A stretch of 64,000 bases of DNA, from positions 1 through 64,000 of the forward strand of contig JBOEHJ010000085.1 in NCBI GenBank assembly GCA_050633905.1, read 5' to 3'. The notes beneath the pieces are model-generated. The model saw only the letters and a program-made list of their open reading frames with translations. It had not been told where the DNA came from and did no database searches. This document shows positions 18,075 to 26,277 of the stretch, piece after piece. How positions within the stretch are numbered: position 1 is the stretch's first letter; each line of letters opens with the position of its first letter. The position numbers and the translations under genes are program-made. Origin of the DNA: JANQPX01 sp050633905. Lineage in GTDB: Bacteria; Pseudomonadota; Alphaproteobacteria; Geminicoccales; Geminicoccaceae.

Positions 18075-18331
18075 GTTTTTTGTTCCCAGTTTTGAGGTCG
18101 TCAAGAAAAACATCTTGGCCTGATTTCAAGTCGTCGTTTTCTTGGTTGGCCCTGAACCGACAGCCTGCCGTTTCCTCTCTTCCACACACCGGCCCTGTCG
18201 ATGCTTGTCGCCTGAGTTTTTGCCGTTGTTTTTTGGCTCGATTTACGAACCTTATAAAAATAGGCTAGGACCGCCTTTCGCTAAAAACAACCTTCTTCTA
18301 TGCCAATTCTATATCAATTGACCTCGCAAGT

Positions 18332-18357
18332 CGATTATTGGTATACTTTTGGTATCA
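18332..18357. promoter_or_regulatory. tandem TTGGTAT repeat upstream of the GntR gene
   Basis: TTGGTATAC and TTGGTATCA follow each other closely (about 18337-18357), just before the regulator's ribosome site. The first contains the self-complementary GTATAC. They lie in the divergent region between proX and the regulator gene, where an FCD-type GntR protein would be expected to bind. This is a candidate only. Confidence 0.3.
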
Positions 18358-18370
18358 GATTGGAGTGTGG

Positions 18371-19060
18371 ATGGCAGAAAGAGAGCGAAAACATATCGGG
18401 GCTGTCGAGATTGCCCGCATGATCCGGCAAGACATTGCTGGCGACCGCTATGGCCCTCGCGACCGGCTGCCCTCCGAGCGCGCCTTCGCCAATCTTTATC
18501 AAGTCGCGCGCGGCACGGTTCGCGGTGCGCTCAACCAGCTCGCCGCCCAGGGTTTGGTAGCTATCAGGCCTGGGAGCGGCACCTATGTGACGGCCTCCTA
18601 TGCGGGCGAGACCAACCCGGTGATCACCAATGCCAGCCCGCTGGAACTGATTGATGCCCGGTTTGCGCTCGAGCCTCATATCTGTCGTCTGGCGGTGCTC
18701 CATGGCCGGTCAACCGATTTTGATCGGATGGAGCGGCTCTTGGACGAGATGGAAACCAGCATCGAAGATCCATTTCACTTCGCTCAAAAGGACACAGATT
18801 TCCACAGCCTGCTCGCCGAGACGGCGGGCAATAGCCTCCTGGTCTGGACGCTCACACAGATCAATGACGTTCGCAATAACGAGCAATGGTCACGCATGCG
18901 CTCTCTCACGTTGAACGAGACGATTATCGGCAATTACAACAATCAGCATCGAAAGATCGTCAGCAGCATTCGCGCGCGAGAACCCGAACAGGCCGCCTTG
19001 CTGATGAAGGACCATCTGGAAACAGCCCGCCTTTCCCTAACCAGAGCCGCCGCCGCCTGA
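18371..19060 (+). CDS. GntR-family transcriptional regulator, FadR/FCD subgroup
   Basis: A 229-residue DNA-binding regulator. An N-terminal GntR winged helix spans about residues 5-75 (RLPSERAFANLYQVARGTVR, then GALNQLAAQGLVAIRPGSGT). The C-terminal all-helical FCD domain has the metal/ligand histidines in DTDFHSLLAETAGN and KDHLETAR. The start is the ATG at 18371, with GGAGTG before it. It is divergent from the proX operon and probably controls it in response to the imported compound or a product. It could also be the factor that binds the GTGGN-NNN-NCCAC palindromes, but nothing here proves that. Confidence 0.88.
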   Translation: MAERERKHIGAVEIARMIRQDIAGDRYGPRDRLPSERAFANLYQVARGTVRGALNQLAAQGLVAIRPGSGTYVTASYAGETNPVITNASPLELIDARFALEPHICRLAVLHGRSTDFDRMERLLDEMETSIEDPFHFAQKDTDFHSLLAETAGNSLLVWTLTQINDVRNNEQWSRMRSLTLNETIIGNYNNQHRKIVSSIRAREPEQAALLMKDHLETARLSLTRAAAA

Positions 19061-19085
19061 TTTTTTTTGATACAAGAACTTCGAG

Positions 19086-19751
19086 TCAGAGCAACCGACC
19101 ATCGGCTGGGCGAAGGGCTTGGATGGCGGCGGCGTAGTCGTCACTGCTGAAGATTGCCGAGCCCGCGACCAGAACATCGGCGCCTGCAGCGGCGGCGAAG
19201 GGGGCGGTTTCGGTGTTGATACCGCCATCCACCTGGACACAGATGTCGCGATCGCCAATCAGCTCACGCAAGGCGCGCAGTTTGTCGTACATCGCCTCGA
19301 TGAATTTCTGACCGCCAAAGCCGGGATTGACGGTCATGATCAGGATCATATCGAGCTTGTCCAAAACATACTCGACGCAGGCCAGCGGCGTCGCTGGACA
19401 TAGAGACACGCCCGCCTGCTTGCCAAGCCCCTTAATCATCTGCAGCGACCGATCGAGATGCGGCCCTGCTTCGGCATGCACCGTAATCAAGTCAGCCCCA
19501 GCGTTGGCAAACGCTTCGATGAAGGGGTCGGCGGGTTCGATCATCAAGTGGCAGTCGAATTTCTTCGATGAAAAAGGACGGATCGCCTTCACCACATCCG
19601 GGCCGAAGGTGATGTTGGGCACGAAATGGCCATCCATGACATCGAGATGGATCCAATCAGCCCCCGCCTCATCAACCGCGCGCACCTCCTCGCCAAGCCT
19701 GGCGAAATCTGCAGCCAAAATCGAAGGAGCAATCAAGGTTGGTCCGGTCAT
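19086..19751 (-). CDS. rpe: ribulose-phosphate 3-epimerase
   Basis: A 221-residue TIM-barrel enzyme interconverting D-ribulose 5-phosphate and D-xylulose 5-phosphate in the pentose phosphate and Calvin pathways. The signatures are complete: IAPSILAADFARLGEEV, DWIHLDVMDGHFVPNITFGP, CHLMIEPADPFIEAFANAG, MTVNPGFGGQKFIEAMYDKL and VDGGINTETA. Metal-binding His/Asp residues are present. It is convergent with the GntR gene (25 bases apart). Its ATG overlaps the stop of a small upstream frame by four bases. Confidence 0.96.
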   Translation of the reverse strand: MTGPTLIAPSILAADFARLGEEVRAVDEAGADWIHLDVMDGHFVPNITFGPDVVKAIRPFSSKKFDCHLMIEPADPFIEAFANAGADLITVHAEAGPHLDRSLQMIKGLGKQAGVSLCPATPLACVEYVLDKLDMILIMTVNPGFGGQKFIEAMYDKLRALRELIGDRDICVQVDGGINTETAPFAAAAGADVLVAGSAIFSSDDYAAAIQALRPADGRLL

Positions 19752-19951
19752 TTCTCATCTTTCGTACGGTCGCTGTCCAACAGGCTATTCAGACTCTCAT
19801 CCACCTGATCATCGTCTGTATCGCGATGATCTTCGCAAAACACCAGCTTTTCCGCACCCTCGAGTTCGTTTGATCGTACGGGGGGCGTGCGACGCTCGGC
19901 ACTGACTTGGGGTTGGTGCATTGGACGGGCATGCATCGCTCGTTGATGCAA
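19748..19951 (-). CDS. possible small protein translationally coupled to rpe
   Basis: A 67-residue frame whose TGA overlaps the rpe ATG (ATGA, 19748-19751). The C-terminal half is acidic and hydrophilic (LVFCEDHRDTDDDQVDES, then LNSLLDSDRTKDEK). Several ATGs exist (19951, 19921); none has a strong ribosome site. The overlap is the only good argument that it is translated. It matches no family I know and could be a leader that couples rpe translation, or chance. Confidence 0.3.
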   Translation of the reverse strand: MHQRAMHARPMHQPQVSAERRTPPVRSNELEGAEKLVFCEDHRDTDDDQVDESLNSLLDSDRTKDEK

Positions 19952-20431
19952 ATTGAATACAGGAAATTATTCAACAAATTGTCGCCTTATCAGCTTGTCA
20001 CAGCAAATGATCCGCCCGCGAAGTTACAAGCAGGTTTTTTTGAGGCATTGTAGATTCTTTTGAGATGCTTAAGCCCGCGTAGCGGATCTAAATTTGTCAG
20101 GCTTTTGCACGTAATGAGGGGAGACTTGAGATCACGAAATTGGTGTGGTCTCGGTAGCTCAATCGGGCCTGTCACGGAAGGGATCAAAAAAACCGCCTTC
20201 GATTAGATCAATGGCACCACGTTCAGCTGTGATCCACGTCACATTCACAGCTTCAGCTTGGAAGATAGCTTCCATTCAAGAGGCACAACAATACGATTGC
20301 CGCTTGAGATCCATCCGAAAATCCGATGGCATCATCGCCGGATATCTGTATCGCCGTCTCAGCGACGATTGCGGATCTACAGCTAAGACCTGTAAAGTGC
20401 AATATTTCCAAAACTTGCTGGGATCTGATTT
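19952..20431. other. intergenic stretch with a possible leucine-rich-repeat remnant
   Basis: 480 bases with no confident gene. On the minus strand, 20100-20050 encodes SLTNLDPLRGLKHLKRIY, which fits one internalin-type leucine-rich repeat. The frame around it is short (19990-20187) and does not continue the repeat. It could be the last trace of a decayed gene or chance. The rest is the upstream region of the beta-barrel gene. The GGTAGCTCAAT at about 20150 resembles a tRNA D-arm, but no cloverleaf can be folded. Confidence 0.35.
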
Positions 20432-21019
20432 ATGATCAAGAACGTTTTATGTTGCGTTGCTTTTTTCGTTCTTATGACAAATTCGGCGATAGCTCAGTCG
20501 TGGTCGAGGGATAACCACTTTTACATCGGTTATGTGAACGGGATCGAGTTTTTCGGTGGCGGCGACGACTTCGACTATGAGCCAGCTTATGCCTTTGCAG
20601 GTCAGGTTGGCTATGCCTTTGGGCAATGGCGTGCCGAAGGAGAGCTGACTTATGAAGATACGACCTTTGACAATGCCAACAACAGCGACTTTGACCTTGA
20701 AATCATTCGTTTCGCGGCAAGTCTGTTTTATGACCTGCCGCCGTTATCAGCAGTCGGTGGTGCTTCGCCCTATGCTGGGGGCGGGCTTGGTATAAGCAAT
20801 GTGTCGGTCGCCGCTACGGCCAACAACAACGACTTTGAGGACGACACCGCGGCGTTCACCTTTCATGGTGAAGTTGGTATCAACTTCAATGTTGCGTCTC
20901 GCCTCGCGATTGTGCCTCACTATCGCTTCGAATGGTTCGATTCGGGTGGTGAGCTCGGTACAATCGACAATAACTTCTATACGCACGCGCTGCGTGTCGC
21001 GGCCCGCGTATCGTTCTAG
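20432..21019 (+). CDS. outer-membrane beta-barrel protein
   Basis: A 195-residue protein with a signal peptide (MIKNVLCCVAFFVLMTNSAI, cut after AIA). The rest is about 170 residues of alternating hydrophobic/polar strands with glycine/aspartate turns and a C-terminal phenylalanine (VAARVSF), typical of an 8-stranded OmpA-like or Opacity-type barrel inserted by BAM. Typical strand pieces are FYIGYVNGIEFFGG, YAFAGQVGYAFGQWRAEGEL and LAIVPHYRFEWF. Its TAG overlaps the GTG that opens the next frame by one base, so the two genes probably share a transcript. Specific function unknown. Confidence 0.85.
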   Translation: MIKNVLCCVAFFVLMTNSAIAQSWSRDNHFYIGYVNGIEFFGGGDDFDYEPAYAFAGQVGYAFGQWRAEGELTYEDTTFDNANNSDFDLEIIRFAASLFYDLPPLSAVGGASPYAGGGLGISNVSVAATANNNDFEDDTAAFTFHGEVGINFNVASRLAIVPHYRFEWFDSGGELGTIDNNFYTHALRVAARVSF

Positions 21020-21090
21020 TGGAATCTCACCGGATTCATATTTTCCGCGGTCTGAAGCAGCAAGCATTGTCGGCGGGCTGCCTGAGCCTT

Positions 21091-22977
21091 ATGAGCAGTC
21101 GGTTATTATGGTTTCTGTTCTGCTACGCCTTTGCCTTCACTTGCCCGGCCCTTGCCGCGCAAACCAGCGCGGACGGCCAAAAGCGGGTCGCCCTGGTGAT
21201 TGGCAACGCCGACTACATGGAACTCGGTCAGGAACTGGATAACCCAGTCAATGATTCCAATGCAATTTCGGAAAGCCTGCGCAATCTCGGTATCGAGGTC
21301 ATAGAAGCAACGGACCTTGATTACCTCGGCATGCGCAAGGCACTGCGCTCGTTCGATCGCGCGCTCCAGGGTGCTGATGTCGGCCTCTTCTTCTATGCCG
21401 GACATGGCATGGAATATGACGGCAAGAACTATCTCTTTCCGACCGATGCCATCTTAGAGACCGAAGGTGACGTCAGCTTGGGGCTGATTGATATGGATCA
21501 GATTCTCCGTGTGATGGAAAAGGCTGTGCCGACCCGGCTGGTTTTTCTTGATGCTTGCCGCAATAACCCGTTAGCCCGTGGCTTTCGCGGTACATTAGGT
21601 GCGAGCCGGTCAGCGGCAGTGGGTCGCGGCCTCGGACGGATTGACGCTGCGGTGGGTACCTTCATCGCGTTCGCCACGGCACCCGGCGAGATTGCGGTCG
21701 ATGGGAAGGGGCGCAATAGCCCATTCACCAAAGCCATCGTTGAACACCTGCTCGAACCTGGACTAGAAATCAGCCAACTCATGCTGAAAGTCAGGAACAG
21801 TGTTATTGAAGCGACCGATGAAAAGCAGGTCCCCTGGGAAACGTCCTCGTTGCGTGGCCCTTTAATCCTCAATCTCGATATTACGATCACCCCACCTTCG
21901 TCCGAAGGTCCCTCCGCCAAGGACATGCGTCGGCGTGCGGAGACCGTGTTCTGGGAGAGTATCAAGGATAGTGACCAGCTCGCCTCCTTTGAAGCCTATA
22001 TGGATCGCTTTGGCGAAGATGGTCTGTTCGCGCCCCTGGCAATTGGCAAGATCAAGGCATTGAATGATCAAGCCTCGTTGGTCCTGCTACCGCGGCCCAA
22101 GCCACGGCCCAACCGTCAAGTTCCTGTCACCAAGCACAAACCTGGAGAGGCATTCAAGGACTGCCCATCCTGTCCTGAGATGGTGGTGATCCCTCCGGGC
22201 GAGTTCGAGATGGGGGGGCATCGATGGTTACAGGCAGTTGGCCAATGGCAGAGGCTAGAAGAGCCAAGGGAGAACGAACTGCCGGTCCGCCAGCTCACAA
22301 TTCAGCCTTTCGCACTCGGCCGATATGAGGTCAAGCGAGAGGAATATGCTACATTCCTCGCCGCTACCAATCGGGATGAGGCGAGCGGCGACTGCGCCTA
22401 TTGGGACAACGACAAATGGCTGATCGAGGCATCCCTCGGATGGGATCGACCAGGTTTCGAACAGGACAATTCCCATCCTGTCACCTGCATCAGTTGGGCG
22501 GATGCTCAAGCCTATGTTGATTGGCTGACCCAAACCACCGGACACCCTTATCGACTGCCGAGTGAGGCCGAATGGGAATATGCTTGCCGGGGAGGAACAG
22601 GCGCTACCTTCGCTACGGGTGCAAGCCTTGATGTCGAACATGCCCGCTTCAATAGTGAAGATACGCTGCCTGTTGGCTCCTTCAACGCCAACCCTTTCGG
22701 CCTGCACGACATGCACGGTAATGTCTGGGAATGGGTCGAGGACCGATATCATGAGAACTATGCGGGTGCGCCGATGGATGGTAGCGCCTGGCTTACTGGA
22801 GATCGCCCTTTGCGCGTTCATCGTGGTGGTGATTTCGATTGGAACCGGCAGCCAATCGGCAATACCCGTAGCGACGGGCCAAGTTGGCTTCGCTGCGCCA
22901 GTCGATCCCATGATTTTGACTACCGCCGCATGAACCGAGCAGGCCTAAGGGTGGCGAGATCCTTAGAACCTCGATAG
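21091..22977 (+). CDS. exported caspase-like (C14/metacaspase) protein fused to a formylglycine-generating-enzyme-type domain
   Basis: A 628-residue protein. The signal peptide (MSSRLLWFLFCYAFAFTCPA, then LAA) suggests periplasmic or surface location. Residues about 30-270 are a caspase-fold peptidase with the catalytic dyad H105 in FFYAGHGMEYDG and C156 in RLVFLDACRNNP. Residues about 357-628 are a FGE-sulfatase/SUMF1-type domain (MVVIPPGEFEMGG; YRLPSEAEWEYACRGGT; FGLHDMHGNVWEWVEDRY; a C-terminal CASRSHDFDYRRMNRAGLR). The frame is open from a GTG at 21019, but the ATG at 21091 gives a clean signal peptide. Caspase-FGE fusions occur in many bacteria, usually without a known target. The neighbours are envelope and secretion genes. 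Confidence 0.9.
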   Translation: MSSRLLWFLFCYAFAFTCPALAAQTSADGQKRVALVIGNADYMELGQELDNPVNDSNAISESLRNLGIEVIEATDLDYLGMRKALRSFDRALQGADVGLFFYAGHGMEYDGKNYLFPTDAILETEGDVSLGLIDMDQILRVMEKAVPTRLVFLDACRNNPLARGFRGTLGASRSAAVGRGLGRIDAAVGTFIAFATAPGEIAVDGKGRNSPFTKAIVEHLLEPGLEISQLMLKVRNSVIEATDEKQVPWETSSLRGPLILNLDITITPPSSEGPSAKDMRRRAETVFWESIKDSDQLASFEAYMDRFGEDGLFAPLAIGKIKALNDQASLVLLPRPKPRPNRQVPVTKHKPGEAFKDCPSCPEMVVIPPGEFEMGGHRWLQAVGQWQRLEEPRENELPVRQLTIQPFALGRYEVKREEYATFLAATNRDEASGDCAYWDNDKWLIEASLGWDRPGFEQDNSHPVTCISWADAQAYVDWLTQTTGHPYRLPSEAEWEYACRGGTGATFATGASLDVEHARFNSEDTLPVGSFNANPFGLHDMHGNVWEWVEDRYHENYAGAPMDGSAWLTGDRPLRVHRGGDFDWNRQPIGNTRSDGPSWLRCASRSHDFDYRRMNRAGLRVARSLEPR

Positions 22978-23247
22978 GGCGTCGCTACATGAACTCGCTC
23001 GACCGGATGCTGGAGCAAGAGCGCATCCGGAGCATCTAGAAATCCAGAACGCGGGTGATTTGGGGGATGAGATTTCCGCAAATGCTTGGCGTTTATGGCG
23101 ATGAGTTTCGGCGCGCAGCATTTTAGAGCCGATGAGGGTATACTGGCGATCCAGCTGCAATAGATTGGAGCTTCTGGTTGTTTACAAGTATGGTTCGACT
23201 TAAATAGCTACTAATGGTTAGATTTTCATTTGGACAGAGGTATAATA

Positions 23248-25407
23248 ATGTCCACAGGAAAAATTGCAATTATTCGAAGTTTTATTTTACTGACAACTGT
23301 CACTCTTTGGTTGTGCCCGTTGACGTCACAAGCTCTTTGGGCCGAAGAAGAGGCTGTTGAAGCATCGGATATTCAAGACCTGCTTTCGGCGCGTCGATAT
23401 CAGGAAGCCCTGCCATCACTTGAACGGCTAGCTGATGCGGCGGGACGCGCGGGGGATGCGGCTGGGGAAGCGCAGGTGGCGCATGATCTGGGCGTTGCGC
23501 ATCTTGGATCGGGTGAACCTGATGAGGCCTTGGGTTATCTCGAAAGGGCTGCCAGCCTTGCTGAAAAGGCGGGCATGCCCTTGCTCGCCGCATCGGCTCT
23601 CAACAATTTAGGCACGGCCCATGCCGGGCAATCCGGTGGTGAGGTGCTCGCGCGGGAAGCCTATCGCCGAGCGGTCGTTCTTGCCGAGACAGCGGGGCAT
23701 CCGGATCTTGCCTTCGATGCTCTGACCAATGAGGCCCGTTTTGAACTGGACCTTGGGCAAATGGCGGAAGCGATTTCCCTGCTAGAGCGGGCCGACGCAC
23801 AGCTGACGACTACCGGGAATGATGCCCAAAAAACCAAGAGAATACTCCTGCTTGGCAGGCTCTTTTCGCGCGCTGGGGCGATTGAAGAGGGCTATGCGGC
23901 GCTGAGCGAGGCGCGGCAGCGGGCGCGGAGCCATGCGCAATCACGCGAAGAAGCGCTGGCAACGGGCTATCTCGCTGATGTCTACGCCGATGCCGATCGT
24001 GGAGCTGATGCAACCCAATTGTATATGGAAGCCACCTTCCTTGCCCAGGCCGCCGAGGCGCCGGAGCTCGTCTATCAATGGCAATGGCAGATCGGTCGGC
24101 TGACGGCTGATGCCGGTGATATCGATGCCGCGATTGAGCATTATCAGGGTGCTTTGAGCGAGCTCGACAAGCTTAGACCAACCTTGATCGAAACATCGAC
24201 ATCGGGGACCATCGATCTCCGAACGGCTTATGTTGAACTTGCGGACTTGATGCTTCGGCGGGCCGCGGGCAGCCCGTCGGAGGAGGCGAGGCGGCGTGAT
24301 CTCGAAGCTGCTCGCCAGACGATCGAGCGCTATCGAACGACAGAGCTTACTGACTACTTCCAAGATGAATGCGTGACCGACCTGCTTGCCAGCGTCAAAC
24401 CGATCGACCGGCTGGAGCCTAGAACCGCCGTTCTTTATCCCATCGTTATGGCCGAACGCTTGGTGATCCTGCTTAGCCTTCCCGAAGGCTTGCAGCAGCG
24501 TTCCTTGCCGATCAGCGCCGATGATTTGACAGAGAAAATCTTGACATTTCGAAGGTTGCTCGAAAAGCGCACGACGAATGAGTTTCTAAGACCGGCGCAA
24601 GAGATCTATGACCTCCTCCTTCGCCCACTGGAGCCAACGCTGAACGCGGCTGGGATCGATACGCTGGTGATCGTTCCGGACGAAGCCCTGCGCACGATCC
24701 CGCTTGGCGCCCTGCATGACGGCCAGACATTCGTCGTCGATCGATATGCTCTTGCAACGGTGCCCAGCCTCAGGCTGTTCAAGCCGAAACCGTTGGCGCG
24801 GCTGGGACTCCAACCTCTGCTGGGCGGCCTCAGCGACTCTGTTCAGAATTTTCCAGCCTTGCCCCATGTCGATAGCGAGCTTCGGAAGATCGAAGGGCTG
24901 ATCGGCGGCGATGTTTTGCGCAACAACAACTTCGTTGTCGATCAGATCGAACGATCCCTTGGCGCGACACCGTATTCCGTGGTGCATATCGCCTCCCATG
25001 CCCAATTCGAGGGCGAAGCCAAGAACAGTTTCATCCTGACCTATGATGGCCGGATGGACATGGATAGCCTTGAGGATTTCATCAAACTTAGTCGTTTTCG
25101 CGATCAGCCGGTTGAGCTGTTGACCCTGAGTGCGTGTCAGACCGCAGCTGGTGATGATCGCGCCGCGCTCGGTCTTGCGGGCCTTGCCGTGAAATCAGGC
25201 GCTAGAAGTGCGGTGGCCTCGCTTTGGTATGTCAACGACCGCGCCTCGTCGCTGCTACTCGCGGACTTTTACCGGCAGTTACGCGATCTGCCCGTAACCA
25301 GCAAGGCCAAGGCACTGCAGCAGGCCCAAATCACGACGAAAACCGATCTTCGCTATCGGCATCCCGCCTATTGGGCGCCGCTGATCCTGATCGGAAACTG
25401 GCTCTAA
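23248..25407 (+). CDS. exported TPR-CHAT domain protein (caspase-like)
   Basis: A 719-residue protein. Signal peptide at residues 1-32. Residues about 45-320 form TPR-like helical repeats (for example AQVAHDLGVAHLGSGEPDEA). Residues about 410-719 form a CHAT domain with the predicted catalytic His584 in VVHIASHAQFEG and Cys630 in TLSACQTAAGDDRAALGLAG. CHAT proteases belong to the caspase/separase clan. The start is the ATG at 23248 with AGAGG eight bases upstream; a TTG at 23230 is unlikely. It lies between the caspase-FGE gene and the DUF928 gene, all on the plus strand. TPR repeats usually bind the partner or substrate. No characterised close relative is known to me. Confidence 0.92.
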   Translation: MSTGKIAIIRSFILLTTVTLWLCPLTSQALWAEEEAVEASDIQDLLSARRYQEALPSLERLADAAGRAGDAAGEAQVAHDLGVAHLGSGEPDEALGYLERAASLAEKAGMPLLAASALNNLGTAHAGQSGGEVLAREAYRRAVVLAETAGHPDLAFDALTNEARFELDLGQMAEAISLLERADAQLTTTGNDAQKTKRILLLGRLFSRAGAIEEGYAALSEARQRARSHAQSREEALATGYLADVYADADRGADATQLYMEATFLAQAAEAPELVYQWQWQIGRLTADAGDIDAAIEHYQGALSELDKLRPTLIETSTSGTIDLRTAYVELADLMLRRAAGSPSEEARRRDLEAARQTIERYRTTELTDYFQDECVTDLLASVKPIDRLEPRTAVLYPIVMAERLVILLSLPEGLQQRSLPISADDLTEKILTFRRLLEKRTTNEFLRPAQEIYDLLLRPLEPTLNAAGIDTLVIVPDEALRTIPLGALHDGQTFVVDRYALATVPSLRLFKPKPLARLGLQPLLGGLSDSVQNFPALPHVDSELRKIEGLIGGDVLRNNNFVVDQIERSLGATPYSVVHIASHAQFEGEAKNSFILTYDGRMDMDSLEDFIKLSRFRDQPVELLTLSACQTAAGDDRAALGLAGLAVKSGARSAVASLWYVNDRASSLLLADFYRQLRDLPVTSKAKALQQAQITTKTDLRYRHPAYWAPLILIGNWL

Positions 25408-25548
25408 CCCCTCATGTCAGTCTTTGAATGCAGACGTCGACATTCCGTTTTTTTGCCAAGCGAACTTGTACGGCAAAACCAATGATCTACCTGTTTTGCC
25501 GAGCCGTCACGCCAACCCATTTTATGATGTATTAGGGAAGGAAAGCTA

Positions 25549-26262
25549 GTGACCCATCATTTTTTAAAAAGCTTGATACTATCGATCATTCTCTGCCCTT
25601 GGTCCTTGATCGGCCATGCCGGTTCGACGACGGAAGAAAGTAACAAGCCTGAGACCAAAAAAACGGCGACCACCTCCCCTGGCGTTCTTGAGAAGATCGT
25701 GTTCGTCCCTCATGATTTCGGCGCGCCGGATGTGACGGAAGCAGCCGGCGTTCGGGGGGCGCCCCAAGTTGCGATACAACTCCTGGCGCCGGAGCAGCTG
25801 AGCCGGACGCTGAGCGAAACGCCGACGTTCTATTGGTATGTCAGTCAGCCGATCGATCAGCACCGTTTTACCTTGATCGACGAACAGGCCATCGATCCGT
25901 TGCTTGAGGTAATTCTCGATCCGGTGGAGAAAGCCGGCATCTACAGTCTGAGCCTGGCGAACCACGACATCGCTCTCGAAGCGCCCGGCCTCTATCGATG
26001 GTCAATCGCCGCCAGCCTCAACGAGGATCCAATTGCTGCTGAAACCGTTGCCCAGACGGTCATCGCATATGATGGCCTTGTTGAAGAAGCGCCCATCAAC
26101 CTGCCGCCTGCTGAACTGTCTGGGTATTTTGCTGGGAATGGGTATTGGTATGACCTGCTTGATTTGATATCGCGTCAGCCCGAAGAAGCGGACGGGGTGT
26201 GTTGGCACGAGCTGCGGGACGATGTGCTGGAACAGGTCGGCCTGACGCTTCCCTCCGAGTGA
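25549..26262 (+). CDS. DUF928 family exported protein
   Basis: A 237-residue protein with a signal peptide (LKSLILSIILCPWSLIGHAG). The core matches the DUF928 pattern: a segment with LSETPTFYWYVSQPIDQHRF, a GIYSLSLANHDIALEAPGLYR strand pair, and a C-terminal GYFAGNGYWYDLLDLI part. The start is the GTG at 25549 with AGGGAAGGAAAG upstream. DUF928 genes recur beside CHAT and two-partner-secretion genes, especially in cyanobacteria, so a periplasmic accessory role in that system is a fair inference. It is convergent with tpsB, only nine bases away. Confidence 0.82.
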   Translation: MTHHFLKSLILSIILCPWSLIGHAGSTTEESNKPETKKTATTSPGVLEKIVFVPHDFGAPDVTEAAGVRGAPQVAIQLLAPEQLSRTLSETPTFYWYVSQPIDQHRFTLIDEQAIDPLLEVILDPVEKAGIYSLSLANHDIALEAPGLYRWSIAASLNEDPIAAETVAQTVIAYDGLVEEAPINLPPAELSGYFAGNGYWYDLLDLISRQPEEADGVCWHELRDDVLEQVGLTLPSE

Positions 26263-26277
26263 GGGACGATCTCACTC
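26257..26277. terminator. short hairpin between convergent DUF928 and tpsB genes
   Basis: GAGTGAG (26257-26263) and CTCACTC (26271-26277) form a perfect 7-bp stem with a 7-base loop that covers both stop codons. It could act in both directions. It lacks a T-tract, so its efficiency as a terminator is uncertain. Confidence 0.35.

Noticed and set aside
20140..20215. GGTAGCTCAAT resembling a tRNA D-arm
   Set aside because: No acceptor stem, anticodon loop or T-arm can be folded around it.
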